Both the position numbers and the translations under genes were made by a program. From contig JAUHWT010000008.1 in assembly GCA_030427145.1 (NCBI GenBank), forward strand, positions 143,107 to 207,106: a stretch of DNA of 64,000 nucleotides, given 5' to 3'. Of this stretch, positions 17,264 through 26,523 are shown piece by piece; position 1 is the stretch's first letter; the number at the start of each line of letters is the position of its first letter. The notes beneath the pieces are model-generated. The model worked only from the letters and a program-made list of their open reading frames with translations, ran no database searches and was not told where the DNA came from. The DNA comes from Alphaproteobacteria bacterium (lineage in GTDB: Bacteria > Pseudomonadota > Alphaproteobacteria > Rhodobacterales > Rhodobacteraceae).

Positions 17264-18436
17264 ATGACGGCCGATCAAATCCCGATGGCCAGGCACCTGC
17301 CGCGTCTGGTCGGTGTCGGCATCTCCCGTGACGCCTCCGCCGCACGTGCGGTTCGGGAAGCCGTTGGTCAGCTTGAGACCTCCCGCATCTGCTTCGTCCT
17401 CGTTTTTGTGCCTCACCGTCTCAATCACGCCGAGGTCGAAACCGCGCTTGCGGAACTGCTCCCGTCCACACCAGGCTTCGGCTGCACCACCGCCGGACAG
17501 ATCACGCCCGAGGGATACGAGGACGACGCCCTTCTGATCGTAGCCTTCCCGCGCGAACATTTCCGCTGTTCCTCGGCCCTGTTGTCGCCACTCAAACCGG
17601 TCATGCCCGAACAAACGGCACTGAAAGCCAAGGCCCTTTCCAGACGATTTGGACGCACCGCCAACTGGAACCGCTTCGGCCTGATTTTCGCCGACGGTCT
17701 TTCGAAACAGGAAGACATCCTTGTCGCGGCGCTTGAAGTGGGTCTCGGCGACATTCCCGTATTCGGCGGTTCCGCCGGCCACGGACTGGCCTTCGACCGG
17801 ACCTTCGTTCTTCACGGCGGCGAATTCCACGAGGACGCGGCCGTTCTCGTCCTCGTCGATACCGATCTCGATTTCACCGGGCTTGGGTTCGATCACTTCA
17901 CCCCAACCGAACAGCAGATCGTCGTGACCGAGGCGCAGTCGGAGGAACGCGTCGTCCACGAAATCAACGGCTCACCCGCCGCCAGCGAATACGCCCGCCT
18001 CGTAGGCTGTGCCGCGTCCGATCTTTCACCGCGCATATTCGCCGAAAACCCCGTCATGGTGCGCAGTCCCGCCGCATGGCATGTCCGCGCCATCCAACAG
18101 GTCATTGATGGCACAAGCCTGACGTTTCTGTCGGCCATCGCCAACGGCCTCGTCCTTACACTAGGGCGCGGCAAGGACATCCTCGCCACACTCGATTCCG
18201 GTCTTTCCGTCTCGGACGGGCAGGGGAGGGAACCCGACTTTATTCTGGGATTCGACTGCGTTCTAAGGCGTCTGGAAATTCAGGAAAAATCTCTCGGCAA
18301 TGCCGCATCCCGGGTGCTCCGCCGTCACCGCGTTCTGGGGTTCAACACCTATGGCGAGCAGCATTGCGGCGTTCACGTCAACCAGACATTTGTTGGCATC
18401 GCCTTCTTCCCGCCGGGCAGGGCTAATCCACTGTGA
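17264..18436 (+). CDS. FIST domain sensory protein
   Basis: 390 residues with FIST N-terminal (about 30-225, with GFGCTTAGQITPEGY and GDIPVFGGSAGHG) and FIST C-terminal (about 230-375) domains and no membrane segment. FIST proteins are thought to bind small ligands such as amino acids and to feed two-component systems. The end overlaps the hybrid kinase start (GTGA), so the two are co-translated. In Pseudomonas a FIST gene next to ErcS' belongs to the ethanol-oxidation regulatory network; the same role for methanol or XoxF here is inference. ATG 17264 has no clear ribosome binding site; ATG 17285 is possible. Confidence 0.85.
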   Translation: MTADQIPMARHLPRLVGVGISRDASAARAVREAVGQLETSRICFVLVFVPHRLNHAEVETALAELLPSTPGFGCTTAGQITPEGYEDDALLIVAFPREHFRCSSALLSPLKPVMPEQTALKAKALSRRFGRTANWNRFGLIFADGLSKQEDILVAALEVGLGDIPVFGGSAGHGLAFDRTFVLHGGEFHEDAAVLVLVDTDLDFTGLGFDHFTPTEQQIVVTEAQSEERVVHEINGSPAASEYARLVGCAASDLSPRIFAENPVMVRSPAAWHVRAIQQVIDGTSLTFLSAIANGLVLTLGRGKDILATLDSGLSVSDGQGREPDFILGFDCVLRRLEIQEKSLGNAASRVLRRHRVLGFNTYGEQHCGVHVNQTFVGIAFFPPGRANPL

Positions 18437-20703
18437 TCGATCCGTCCGACGACCTCTCGGTACAGGTCAAAAAGCAGGCCAAAATCATCAAGGCGCTCGT
18501 GGATCGCGCCAACCACCAGCATGAACTCGGCGGCTCCGCCTATTCCCTGTTTCAGTCCGCCATCGGGCTTCAAAACGCCGTATCGGAAAAATCGCGCGAT
18601 CTCGAAAAAGCGCTGACCACCCTTGGCCGGGCCAGTAACAAACTTGAGTCCTCCGAAGAGGCCCGTGCCAAAACCCAGCGCACCCTGGCCGACGCTTTGG
18701 AGTCAATGGAGGGCGGTTTCGCCCATTTCGCCGAAGGCAGGCTGCAGGTTTTCAACGACTTCTTCAAACGCCTGATCCCCGACGTTACCAATCTCATCGA
18801 GCCCGGACTCACGCTTTCCGACTATTTCGACGCCGTGGCCAACAGCCCGCATGTCCGCGAGCGCGAACCCATTGAGCGCATGAACCTCGGACGCTCGGTC
18901 CTGGGCGACGTACGTGATCCCGTCGCACCCACCATCATCAGCCTGCGCGACGACCGCTGGTTCGTCATCAGCTACCGGCGGACCCGGTCCAACAACACCG
19001 TCGTCCTGCAAACCGAAATCACCGCAATCGTGCGCAGCAACAGGCTGGAGAAAAACCGTCTGATCGACGCGCAGGAGAATTTCCTTCAGGCCGCGTTCGA
19101 CAACATGCCCCAGGGGGTCTGCACCTTCTCCGCCGAGGGCACGATGCTGATGAACAACACCCGCTTCGGCGATCTTCTCACGCTGCCCATCCGGCTCACG
19201 CCTGTAGGCACGGCCTTCGCCCAGGTGATGGAATACCTCCGGGCCGAGGTTCTGACCGGAGACTTTCCCCATGACAGTTTCGACGGCCTCATGCGCCATC
19301 TGCGCAGTGTCGGGAATCTCAAGCGCCGCGTCGGACACGTCAACGGCAAGGTGTTGGATATCGACATCCACCCACTGCCCATGGGCGGCTGCATCGTAAA
19401 CGTCCTGGACGTGACCGCGGAATCCCAAACCACGGAAATGCTTGAGAAACGCGTTCAGGCCAGGACCGCGGAACTCGTTGAGGCCAACCAGCGCCTTCGC
19501 CGCCAGCATGAGGAACAGGCCCGCACGGAAGAGGACCTGCGCGTCGCCAAGGCCGAAGTTGAGGCCGCAATGACCTCGAAAACCAGGTTCTTCGCCGCCG
19601 CAAGCCACGATCTGCTCCAGCCGATCAACGCGGCCAAACTTCTGATCTCCAATCTCGTGGACGAATCCGTCGAGACCGCGATGCACGAAAATATCAAACG
19701 TCTCGACGGCTCTTTCCGCTCGATGGAGGCCCTGCTGCGGGCACTTCTGGACATCTCACGCCTGGAGGCGACAGGCACACGCCTGGACGTCAGCAGTTTT
19801 TCCCTCGATGGCCTGCTTCAAAACATCCGGGACGACATGGGACATCTCGCCGCCGACAAAGGTCTGAGATTTGATGTTGTCCCGTCCGGCCTCTGGGTCA
19901 AAAGCGACCCACGCTACCTGCTGCGGTCGATCCAAAACCTCGTCGATAACGCAATCCACTACACTGATAAGGGCCGAATTCTTGTGGGTTGCCGCCGTCG
20001 CTCCGGCAAAGTGACGATTGAGGTCTGGGACACCGGCATCGGCATTTCGCGCAAGGATCAGGAGCGGATTTTCACCGAGTTTGCCCGTGTCGACAACAGC
20101 GCCGCACGCCCCGGAATGGGCCTTGGGCTGTCAATCGTCGACCGCGCCTGCCGTCACCTTGGGCACAGGGTTCAGGTCCGTTCAAAGCCCGGTGCCGGAT
20201 CGGTATTCTCCATCGAACTCCCCATTGCCTGCGCCGACCGGAGCGCCGAGGTGTCCAAAACCGAAATCGTTGATGTGCCGGCTGAGGAAATGGACCTGAT
20301 TGTCCTTCTCGTCGAAAACGATCCGGAAGTTCTGTTCGCCATGACGCAGACGCTTGAACGCTGGGGCGCAAGCGTCCTCGCCGCAAAATCCACGCGCGAA
20401 GCGCTCAGCCTCATACGCGACATTGGCATCCCGCCCGACATCATCCTGGCCGACTACCAGCTCGACAACGACGACAACGGCATACGTGCCATCGACGCGG
20501 TCAGGAAACACTGCCGGCACCAGGTTCCGGCAATCATGATCACCGCCAGCAGGCGCGAGGACCTGATGGAGCACGCAATGCGCCACCAGTTCTCCGTCAT
20601 GACCAAACCGGTTCAGCTTTCGCGCCTAAGGCCTCTCATCGACTGGAAAACCCGGTCATCGCCAGCAACCGATGAGACAAAAACCGACCAAAGTCTGCCA
20701 TGA
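18433..20703 (+). CDS. NahK/ErcS-like hybrid sensor histidine kinase/response regulator
   Basis: 756 residues, soluble. Coiled coil about 45-85, PAS-like regions about 90-190 and 205-325 (DNMPQGVCTFSAEG), a second coiled coil 335-385, HisKA with H392 (ASHDLLQPINA), HATPase with N box NLVDNAIHY and glycine boxes DTGIGI and GMGLGLS, then a receiver domain with D674 (ILADYQL). The order and the DLLQPINAAKL segment match the NahK/ErcS family. Starts at GTG 18433 overlapping the FIST stop. Likely phosphorylates the upstream LuxR-type regulator to control the quinoprotein genes; FIST may sense the signal. Confidence 0.88.
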   Translation: MIDPSDDLSVQVKKQAKIIKALVDRANHQHELGGSAYSLFQSAIGLQNAVSEKSRDLEKALTTLGRASNKLESSEEARAKTQRTLADALESMEGGFAHFAEGRLQVFNDFFKRLIPDVTNLIEPGLTLSDYFDAVANSPHVREREPIERMNLGRSVLGDVRDPVAPTIISLRDDRWFVISYRRTRSNNTVVLQTEITAIVRSNRLEKNRLIDAQENFLQAAFDNMPQGVCTFSAEGTMLMNNTRFGDLLTLPIRLTPVGTAFAQVMEYLRAEVLTGDFPHDSFDGLMRHLRSVGNLKRRVGHVNGKVLDIDIHPLPMGGCIVNVLDVTAESQTTEMLEKRVQARTAELVEANQRLRRQHEEQARTEEDLRVAKAEVEAAMTSKTRFFAAASHDLLQPINAAKLLISNLVDESVETAMHENIKRLDGSFRSMEALLRALLDISRLEATGTRLDVSSFSLDGLLQNIRDDMGHLAADKGLRFDVVPSGLWVKSDPRYLLRSIQNLVDNAIHYTDKGRILVGCRRRSGKVTIEVWDTGIGISRKDQERIFTEFARVDNSAARPGMGLGLSIVDRACRHLGHRVQVRSKPGAGSVFSIELPIACADRSAEVSKTEIVDVPAEEMDLIVLLVENDPEVLFAMTQTLERWGASVLAAKSTREALSLIRDIGIPPDIILADYQLDNDDNGIRAIDAVRKHCRHQVPAIMITASRREDLMEHAMRHQFSVMTKPVQLSRLRPLIDWKTRSSPATDETKTDQSLP

Positions 20704-20751
20704 CGCCGCCAACGCGCATATTAGACTGGCAGCTAAAACAGGGGGGACGAG

Positions 20752-21411
20752 ATGCGCGCGACAGCACTGCTTCTGACGGCTTTACTCGCGGTTGGAACCG
20801 CGCAGGCCCGTTCGGACGGGACGCAGACATATGACCTTATTTTCAAAACAGGCACATTGTCCGACCTGGAAACACGGGATCAACTCGAATACAGCCGCGA
20901 GTTGACCGTGCCAGCCGACACGTCCTACGCGGAGGTCAATTCCGGCTCCGTCAACCTGGTCATGGAGCCGGAAAACGTGGCCCGCCTGGAGTTTGAGCAT
21001 GACGGAAAGCCCCAAAACATCGGAAATTTCCCCGCCGATGTCGGCAACCCGGTCATCATGTATTTCATTGAAACAGTGCTGAGGGACATGGCCCTGCAGT
21101 CCGGCGGCAGCCCCTTCTACATCCGCAACCGCATCAAGGAATCCCTCGTTGAGGAAGCACCAATTGAACAGGTCTCCGTCGACTACAACGACGCCAAAGT
21201 TGCGGCACGGGACATCACGCTGCGCCCCTTCATCGACGACAAAAACCGCGACCGGATGCGCGGTTTTCAGAACATCGAACTCTCATTCACCGTGTCGGAT
21301 GACATCCCCGGCTGGTACCATTCGCTTGTCGCCACCGTGGCCAACCCCGCCGGCGGCGACCCGATTTACTCCAATACCCTCATGCTTCAATCTTCGGGAG
21401 ACCCGCAATGA
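20752..21411 (+). CDS. Secreted protein of unknown function in quinoprotein locus
   Basis: 219 residues. Signal peptide at residues 1-19 (ALLLTALLAVGTAQA). The mature part is beta-rich without cysteines and has a regular charged pattern (TLSDLETRDQLEYSRELTVPAD); no motif recognised. Good AGGGGGGACGAG site before the ATG. The stop overlaps the next gene (ATGA), so both are made together. Placed between the sensory unit and the SoxYZ-like carrier, so it may serve periplasmic quinoprotein function. Confidence 0.75.
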   Translation: MRATALLLTALLAVGTAQARSDGTQTYDLIFKTGTLSDLETRDQLEYSRELTVPADTSYAEVNSGSVNLVMEPENVARLEFEHDGKPQNIGNFPADVGNPVIMYFIETVLRDMALQSGGSPFYIRNRIKESLVEEAPIEQVSVDYNDAKVAARDITLRPFIDDKNRDRMRGFQNIELSFTVSDDIPGWYHSLVATVANPAGGDPIYSNTLMLQSSGDPQ

Positions 21412-21767
21412 AACGCGCAGCAGCATTCATCGCTTTGGCTTTCGCCATTGGGTCTCCGCCCTCCGTGTCCTCGCAAACCGTTCAGCAGTCCCTCAACGAC
21501 TATCCGACCGAGGCCCGGGCCGACTACGTGTTCGGCTGCATGGCCGCAAACGGACAGGGCAGGGACATCCTTATCAAATGCTCCTGCTCCATCGACACCA
21601 TTGCCTCGATCCTTCCTTACGAGAGATACGTCGAGGCCGAGACCGTGCTGTCCCTGCGCCTCGTGGGTGGCGAACGCATGTCGATCTTCCGCTCCGCGGC
21701 ATCCACCCAGGCCCTGGTTGCTGATCTGCGCCGTGCCCAGGCCGAAGCCGAAATACTCTGTTTCTAA
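21408..21767 (+). CDS. Small secreted Cys-rich protein, unknown function
   Basis: 119 residues with a signal peptide (AAAFIALAFAIGSPPSVSSQ). The mature part has conserved-looking cysteines: GCMAANG, then KCSCSID, and a C-terminal ...EILCF, giving four cysteines that could form disulfides or a metal site. Segment ERYVEAETVLSLRL looks helical. Coupled to the preceding secreted protein by ATGA. I do not recognise the family. Confidence 0.72.
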   Translation: MKRAAAFIALAFAIGSPPSVSSQTVQQSLNDYPTEARADYVFGCMAANGQGRDILIKCSCSIDTIASILPYERYVEAETVLSLRLVGGERMSIFRSAASTQALVADLRRAQAEAEILCF

Positions 21768-21780
21768 AACGCGCGGCCGA

Positions 21781-22599
21781 TCAGCTCTGCACACCCTTCG
21801 GCAGCGTTTCCTCAAACACGTTGCCGTCCGTATCCTCCGCCCGCACGGTCAGATCCGGTGAGCCGTTATCGGAATAGTCAAACCGGAAAACCGGGTTTTC
21901 ACTGATCGAGATCCCGCCCTCCAGTTTGAAGAGCAGCTCATCCCCCTGAAAGACCTCCAGCCGGTTGATGAAATGCGCGCTGATGAACAGCTGCGTGATC
22001 TGGTCCCGCTGCAGCCCCGAATAGTTCGGATGCCGGATCATGATCTGCGCCTCACGCCGGGGAAGTGACATGGCCCCCTGTTCGCCAAAATGCCTGACCT
22101 TGATCAGCCCCATCGACGCCAGCGCGACCTCCGGATCCCGCGTCGCAGGCGCCGAACAGCCACCGGACGCTTTGACAAACCGTCCGTCCATGTAGGTGCC
22201 TTCGGAATTCGACGCGATCAGCCGGACATTCGAGTACTGATCGACCCGCACGCGCATTTCCATTTTCAGCGGGTGCATCGCAGTTCCAAATTCAAGCTCC
22301 GCCACGACCGGCGCCGGGTTCTCATCAACCACGAGAGTTGCGGATGTAATCTGCGGCGCATCCGCGTCGGTCTGTTCGATAATAATGGGAACGGTTGCGG
22401 CGTCATTGGCCCGGTAGGGCGCCTCGACCTCAATGATGGACGACCCGTCGAGCAGCTCAACGTCGCCCACAATATCGTCCCGCAGATCGACCCAACTGCC
22501 CGTATCCGTCAGAGGGTTCGCAGTCTCCGCCAGAGCGGACCCCGTGGCCTGCACCTGCATGGCGACAACAAATGCGGAAATGATGGCGGCTGCTTTCAT
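21781..22599 (-). CDS. Quinoprotein dehydrogenase-associated SoxYZ-like carrier
   Basis: 272 residues with a signal peptide (cleavage near ALA-ET, residue 25). A SoxY-like half (residues 30-150) with a candidate carrier cysteine C148 in FVKASGGCSAP is followed by a SoxZ-like half (165-270, with IMIRHPNYSGLQRDQ and GGISISENP). This matches the fused SoxYZ-like carrier family found near PQQ dehydrogenases. In SoxY a C-terminal GGCGG cysteine carries the substrate; here the cysteine sits between the two halves. Strong GGGGAGAGGAA site before the ATG. Divergent from the metallohydrolase gene and convergent with the unknown secreted pair. The cargo is unknown. Confidence 0.85.
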   Translation of the reverse strand: MKAAAIISAFVVAMQVQATGSALAETANPLTDTGSWVDLRDDIVGDVELLDGSSIIEVEAPYRANDAATVPIIIEQTDADAPQITSATLVVDENPAPVVAELEFGTAMHPLKMEMRVRVDQYSNVRLIASNSEGTYMDGRFVKASGGCSAPATRDPEVALASMGLIKVRHFGEQGAMSLPRREAQIMIRHPNYSGLQRDQITQLFISAHFINRLEVFQGDELLFKLEGGISISENPVFRFDYSDNGSPDLTVRAEDTDGNVFEETLPKGVQS

Positions 22600-22726
22600 G
22601 TTTCCTCTCCCCGGTATTGCGGCGGACTATACCACATTTCGCAGTCCTCCTGAATGCAGCCAAAAGCATCATGCCGCCCCGCGCCAAAAGGTGCTAGAAA
22701 CCACGCCCGTTGGCCCAGGAGGAAAC

Positions 22727-23767
22727 ATGTTTGAGGTTGTTCTGACGCTCTGCCTCATCGGCAGCAAAGACATCTGCCGCGACGTGCTTCTCCCCGGCCG
22801 TGAGGCTCAATCAATCGGGGCCTGCAACGCTCACCTGGCAACGGCACCGTCGCCGGAATGGCCGGACGGTTTGGAACCCTCGGGAGCCCCGTTCTGTCAG
22901 CCCGCCGGACCAGGCCTTCCGATCACGGAGATCGCCGATGGCATATATGTCCACGAAGGTGCGGTCGCTGAACCAGCCGCATCCAACCTCGGCGCCGTCT
23001 CCAACTTTGGTTTCGTCGTCGGCGACAACTCAATCGCCGTCATCGACACCGGCGGCTCCCGAAGCGTGGGTGAGGATCTCTACCGCGCCATCAGACACCG
23101 CAACAGTCTGCCGATATCCCATGTCATCCTCACGCACATGCACCCGGACCATGTCTTCGGCGCTTCGGTTTTCGGCAACCCCAACACCATCATGCTCGGC
23201 CACGCGCGGCTCGAACGCGCACTGGCCGACCGTAGCGCTTCCTATCTGACCGCCTTCAGCCGACTGATGGGGGAGGAGGGTTTCATCGGCACGGAGACCG
23301 TACCGCCAAACGAAACCGTTTCAACGAAGCAGGTGATCGACCTCGGCAACCGCGAACTGGAAATCACCGCCTGGCCCACGTCCCACACGGGCACCGACAT
23401 CACCGTGCTCGACAAAACCACCGGCATCCTGTTCACCGGCGACCTGATTTTCCAACGCCACACACCCGCCCTCGACGGCTCGCTCCCCGGCTGGCAGTCG
23501 GTCCTGAAATCCCTGGAGGACACACCGCTTGACGGCATAGTCCCCGGTCACGGCCCCGCCTCTCTGCCCTGGCCGGAAGGCAGCGAAGACCTGAAACGCT
23601 ATCTAAACGTGCTGGCCGCCGATACGCGGGCAGCAATCAACCGCGGCGACAGCCTGAGCAGCGCAGTGAAAACCATCGCGCGGAGCGAGGCCCCAAACTG
23701 GGAACTGTTCGACCTCTACAACCCGCGCAACGCGACGGTCGCCTATACCGAGCTCGAGTGGGAATAG
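22727..23767 (+). CDS. Quinoprotein relay system metallohydrolase (SoxH-like)
   Basis: 346 residues of metallo-beta-lactamase fold. Zinc ligands: THMHPDHV (HxHxDH), the histidine in TSHTGTD, the aspartate in FTGDLIF, and VPGHGPAS. The N-terminal 70 residues contain four cysteines, and the first 20 look like a weak signal sequence (MFEVVLTLCLIGSKDIC). This is the SoxH-related hydrolase type co-occurring with SoxYZ-like carriers near PQQ dehydrogenases. ATG 22727 follows CAGGAGGAAAC; upstream codons overlap the divergent carrier gene. Possibly hydrolyses a thiol-bound intermediate on the carrier (inference). Confidence 0.82.
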   Translation: MFEVVLTLCLIGSKDICRDVLLPGREAQSIGACNAHLATAPSPEWPDGLEPSGAPFCQPAGPGLPITEIADGIYVHEGAVAEPAASNLGAVSNFGFVVGDNSIAVIDTGGSRSVGEDLYRAIRHRNSLPISHVILTHMHPDHVFGASVFGNPNTIMLGHARLERALADRSASYLTAFSRLMGEEGFIGTETVPPNETVSTKQVIDLGNRELEITAWPTSHTGTDITVLDKTTGILFTGDLIFQRHTPALDGSLPGWQSVLKSLEDTPLDGIVPGHGPASLPWPEGSEDLKRYLNVLAADTRAAINRGDSLSSAVKTIARSEAPNWELFDLYNPRNATVAYTELEWE

Positions 23768-23777
23768 GTGCGGTGAC

Positions 23778-24389
23778 CTATTCCGGCACATGCCCCATCA
23801 ACATCTGCGCCAGGGAATAAAGGCGCTTTTCGAGCAACACCGGCGTCTCGCACACATAGGTCAGCGACTGCGCCCGGTCCCGAAAAATGCGTTCATCCCA
23901 GTCCAGCTTCTCCTCGAGCAGATCAACCTGATCGAAATCCGGGTTTTCCTCGGCCATGAGCGCCGACATTTTCGAGCGTGTCCCGTCGATGCTCTCCGAC
24001 AGCGAAATCTGCTGCAGCGAATACCGCTCGATCCCCTGAATAATGTCACGCCGGTTCCGGCTGATCCTGGTGAACAGGTCCTCAAAAATCAGCCCGTAGT
24101 CATCCGCGGTTAAATCCGGGTGCGTCTCCGCGAATTCGGCAATCAGTGTCTCCGCCTCCTCCAGGGAGACCCGCCGCAATACGAGTGTATCGACCAGCGT
24201 ATCGGCGGCCTCCACCATCTCTCCGTCGGTCTCCTCAGGCACCGGCAGCGGCCACATGATACCCAGGGAAAGGTCGACCACTTTTCTCTGGATACAGGGC
24301 CAGGTCGGATCCGAAAAATCCGCGGCTTTTGACGGGCCGCCGAGACACAGCAGGGCCACAAAGGGCCAGGCCAGATTGCTTATTTTCAT
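23778..24389 (-). CDS. Secreted helical protein of unknown function
   Basis: 203 residues. Signal peptide MKISNLAWPFVALLCLGG..KA followed by a mostly helical, acidic mature protein with two cysteines (WPCIQRK and YVCETPV) that may form one disulfide. No domain recognised. The start at 24389 is chosen because CCGGAGGAAAG lies just upstream, inside the sequence an earlier ATG at 24410 would translate. Divergent from flhA across a 153-bp promoter region; convergent with the metallohydrolase, 10 bp apart. Confidence 0.75.
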   Translation of the reverse strand: MKISNLAWPFVALLCLGGPSKAADFSDPTWPCIQRKVVDLSLGIMWPLPVPEETDGEMVEAADTLVDTLVLRRVSLEEAETLIAEFAETHPDLTADDYGLIFEDLFTRISRNRRDIIQGIERYSLQQISLSESIDGTRSKMSALMAEENPDFDQVDLLEEKLDWDERIFRDRAQSLTYVCETPVLLEKRLYSLAQMLMGHVPE

Positions 24390-24464
24390 TGGGCTTTCCT
24401 CCGGTTTCATATTACCGTTCGCGTTCGTCATGTCCATCCGGCAGCACCTGGACCAAGGTCGTAA

Positions 24465-24492
24465 TTGTCTGGTGTCTCCACGGGCATATAGT
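24465..24492 (+). promoter_or_regulatory. Candidate sigma-70-type promoter for flhA
   Basis: TTGTCT at 24465-24470 and TATAGT at 24487-24492 are separated by 16 bases, upstream of the flhA ATG at 24543 in the divergent gap. The -10 matches the consensus at five of six positions; the -35 is weaker. Transcription would begin near 24499. Prediction by eye only. Confidence 0.35.
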
Positions 24493-24542
24493 TTTTCATC
24501 AAGCGGCCAGGGGCCGTAAAAGTTTACAGATGGGAGGGGCGC

Positions 24543-25655
24543 ATGCGCACACGCGCGGCGGTAGCTGTCGCAGCGGGAAAGCCGCTGGAAATCATGGATG
24601 TCAACCTTGAGGGACCACGCGCCGGTGAGGTTCTGGTCGAAATCAAGGCGACAGGCCTTTGCCACACCGACGAGTTCACACGCTCCGGTGCCGACCCCGA
24701 GGGACTGTTCCCCGCAATTCTCGGCCACGAGGGCGCGGGCGTCGTGCTTGAGGTGGGCGAGGGCGTCACCAGCCTGAAACCAGGCGATCACGTCATTCCG
24801 CTCTACACGCCGGAATGCCGCGAATGCGAGTACTGTCTCAATCCGAAAACCAACCTCTGCCAGTCCATCCGCACCACGCAGGGTCAGGGCCTCATGCCGG
24901 ACGGAACCTCCCGGTTCTCGACGCTCGATGGCGACCCGATCCTGCATTACATGGGCTGCTCAACCTTCGCCAATCACACGGTTTTGCCGGAGATCGCCCT
25001 CGCCAAGGTGCGTGAGGACGCACCTTTCGACAAAATCTGCTACATCGGCTGCGGCGTGACCACCGGCATCGGTGCGGTCATCAACACCGCCAAGGTCGAA
25101 ATCGGCAGCCGCGCCATCGTGTTCGGCCTCGGCGGCATCGGCCTCAACGTGATCCAGGGCCTGCGCCTCGCCGGTGCCGACCAGATCGTGGGCGTGGACC
25201 TGAACAACTCCAAAGCTGAAATGGGCACGAAATTCGGCATGACCGATTTTGTGAACCCCTCGGAAGTCGACGGCGACCTCGTCGCCCACCTGGTTGAGGT
25301 TACAAAAGGCGGCGCGGACTACACCTTCGACGCGACCGGCAATGTAGGTGTCATGCGCACCGCGCTGGAATCCGCACACAAGGGATGGGGCGAGAGCATC
25401 ATCATCGGTGTGGCCCCGGCCGGAGCCGAGATCTCCACACGTCCGTTCCAGCTTGTCACCGGCCGTTCCTGGCGCGGAACCGCTTTCGGCGGCGCACGCG
25501 GCCGAACCGACGTGCCGAAAATCGTGGACTGGTACATGGAAGGCAAAATCGAGATTGACCCCATGATCACCCACAAACTGAAGCTGGATGAAATCAACCA
25601 CGGCTTCGACCTGATGCACGAGGGCAAGTCCATCCGCGCAGTGGTCGAATACTAG
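24543..25655 (+). CDS. flhA: S-(hydroxymethyl)glutathione dehydrogenase (class III alcohol dehydrogenase)
   Basis: 370 residues, the usual length. Catalytic zinc region [12 protein letters not shown] and GHEGAGVV; structural zinc cysteines in [20 protein letters not shown] site [12 protein letters not shown]; class III signature [17 protein letters not shown]. It oxidises S-(hydroxymethyl)glutathione, formed from formaldehyde and glutathione, to S-formylglutathione with NAD+. Preceded by GGGAGGGG, followed 10 bp later by fghA and then a cytochrome c and xoxF, an arrangement also known from Paracoccus and Rhodobacter. It handles the formaldehyde released by XoxF. Confidence 0.96.
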   Translation: MRTRAAVAVAAGKPLEIMDVNLEGPRAGEVLVEIKATGLCHTDEFTRSGADPEGLFPAILGHEGAGVVLEVGEGVTSLKPGDHVIPLYTPECRECEYCLNPKTNLCQSIRTTQGQGLMPDGTSRFSTLDGDPILHYMGCSTFANHTVLPEIALAKVREDAPFDKICYIGCGVTTGIGAVINTAKVEIGSRAIVFGLGGIGLNVIQGLRLAGADQIVGVDLNNSKAEMGTKFGMTDFVNPSEVDGDLVAHLVEVTKGGADYTFDATGNVGVMRTALESAHKGWGESIIIGVAPAGAEISTRPFQLVTGRSWRGTAFGGARGRTDVPKIVDWYMEGKIEIDPMITHKLKLDEINHGFDLMHEGKSIRAVVEY

Positions 25656-25665
25656 GGCATCCCCA

Positions 25666-26523
25666 ATGGAGATGATTTCCCAAAACAAATGCTTCGGCGG
25701 ACAGCAGGCCGTCTACAAACACACCTCCGCGGTGTGTGGTGTCGACATGACCTTTGCGGTCTACCTGCCGCCGCAGGCAAAACAGGAATCCGTTCCGGTG
25801 CTCTGGTATCTGTCCGGCCTGACCTGCACCCATGAAAACGCCATGACCAAGGCGGGGCTGCAGGAATACGCCAGCAAACATGGCATCGCTCTCGTCTTCC
25901 CCGACACCTCACCGCGTGGTGACGGGGTCGCGGATGACGACGCCTACGATCTCGGTGTCGGCGCGGGCTTCTATGTCAACGCCACCCAGGACCCCTGGAA
26001 GAAAAACTTCCAGATGTATGACTACGTGGTGAAGGAGCTGCGCTCCGTGCTGCAGGGCGCCTTTCCGATCTGCGAATGTCACGGCATCACCGGACACTCC
26101 ATGGGCGGACACGGCGCCCTGACCATCGCCCTGCGAAACCCGTCACTTTTCAAGTCGGTATCGGCGTTTTCTCCCATAGTGAACCCAACACGGTCCGACT
26201 GGGGGCGCAAACAGCTCAGCGCCTATCTGGGCGATGACGAGGCCCTCTGGGCCGAGTATGACGCAACAATCCTGCTGCGCGAGCGCGGCTGGCACGGTGA
26301 CATTCTGATCGACCAGGGCGCGGATGACCAGTTCATCGACCTCCTGCGTCCGGAAGCCTTCGCGGAGGCCGCCGCCGCCAAACGCCAGCCCTCAACGCTC
26401 CGCATGCATGCGGGGTACGACCACAGTTACTTTTTTGTAGCCAGCTTCGCCGCCGAACACGTTGAATGGCACGCAAGGCGCCTGAAAGCCAGCAAAAGAC
26501 AAGGACGATCGACGAATGAATAA
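25666..26523 (+). CDS. fghA: S-formylglutathione hydrolase
   Basis: 285 residues of the esterase D family. Nucleophile elbow GHSMGGHGA, an aspartate in DQGADDQF and a histidine in AGYDHSYFF complete the triad. N-terminus MEMISQNKCFGGQQAVYKH and WYLSGLTCTHEN are family hallmarks. It hydrolyses S-formylglutathione to formate and glutathione in the cytoplasm, directly after FlhA. Starts 10 bp after flhA and overlaps the cytochrome c gene by 8 bases. Confidence 0.96.
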   Translation: MEMISQNKCFGGQQAVYKHTSAVCGVDMTFAVYLPPQAKQESVPVLWYLSGLTCTHENAMTKAGLQEYASKHGIALVFPDTSPRGDGVADDDAYDLGVGAGFYVNATQDPWKKNFQMYDYVVKELRSVLQGAFPICECHGITGHSMGGHGALTIALRNPSLFKSVSAFSPIVNPTRSDWGRKQLSAYLGDDEALWAEYDATILLRERGWHGDILIDQGADDQFIDLLRPEAFAEAAAAKRQPSTLRMHAGYDHSYFFVASFAAEHVEWHARRLKASKRQGRSTNE

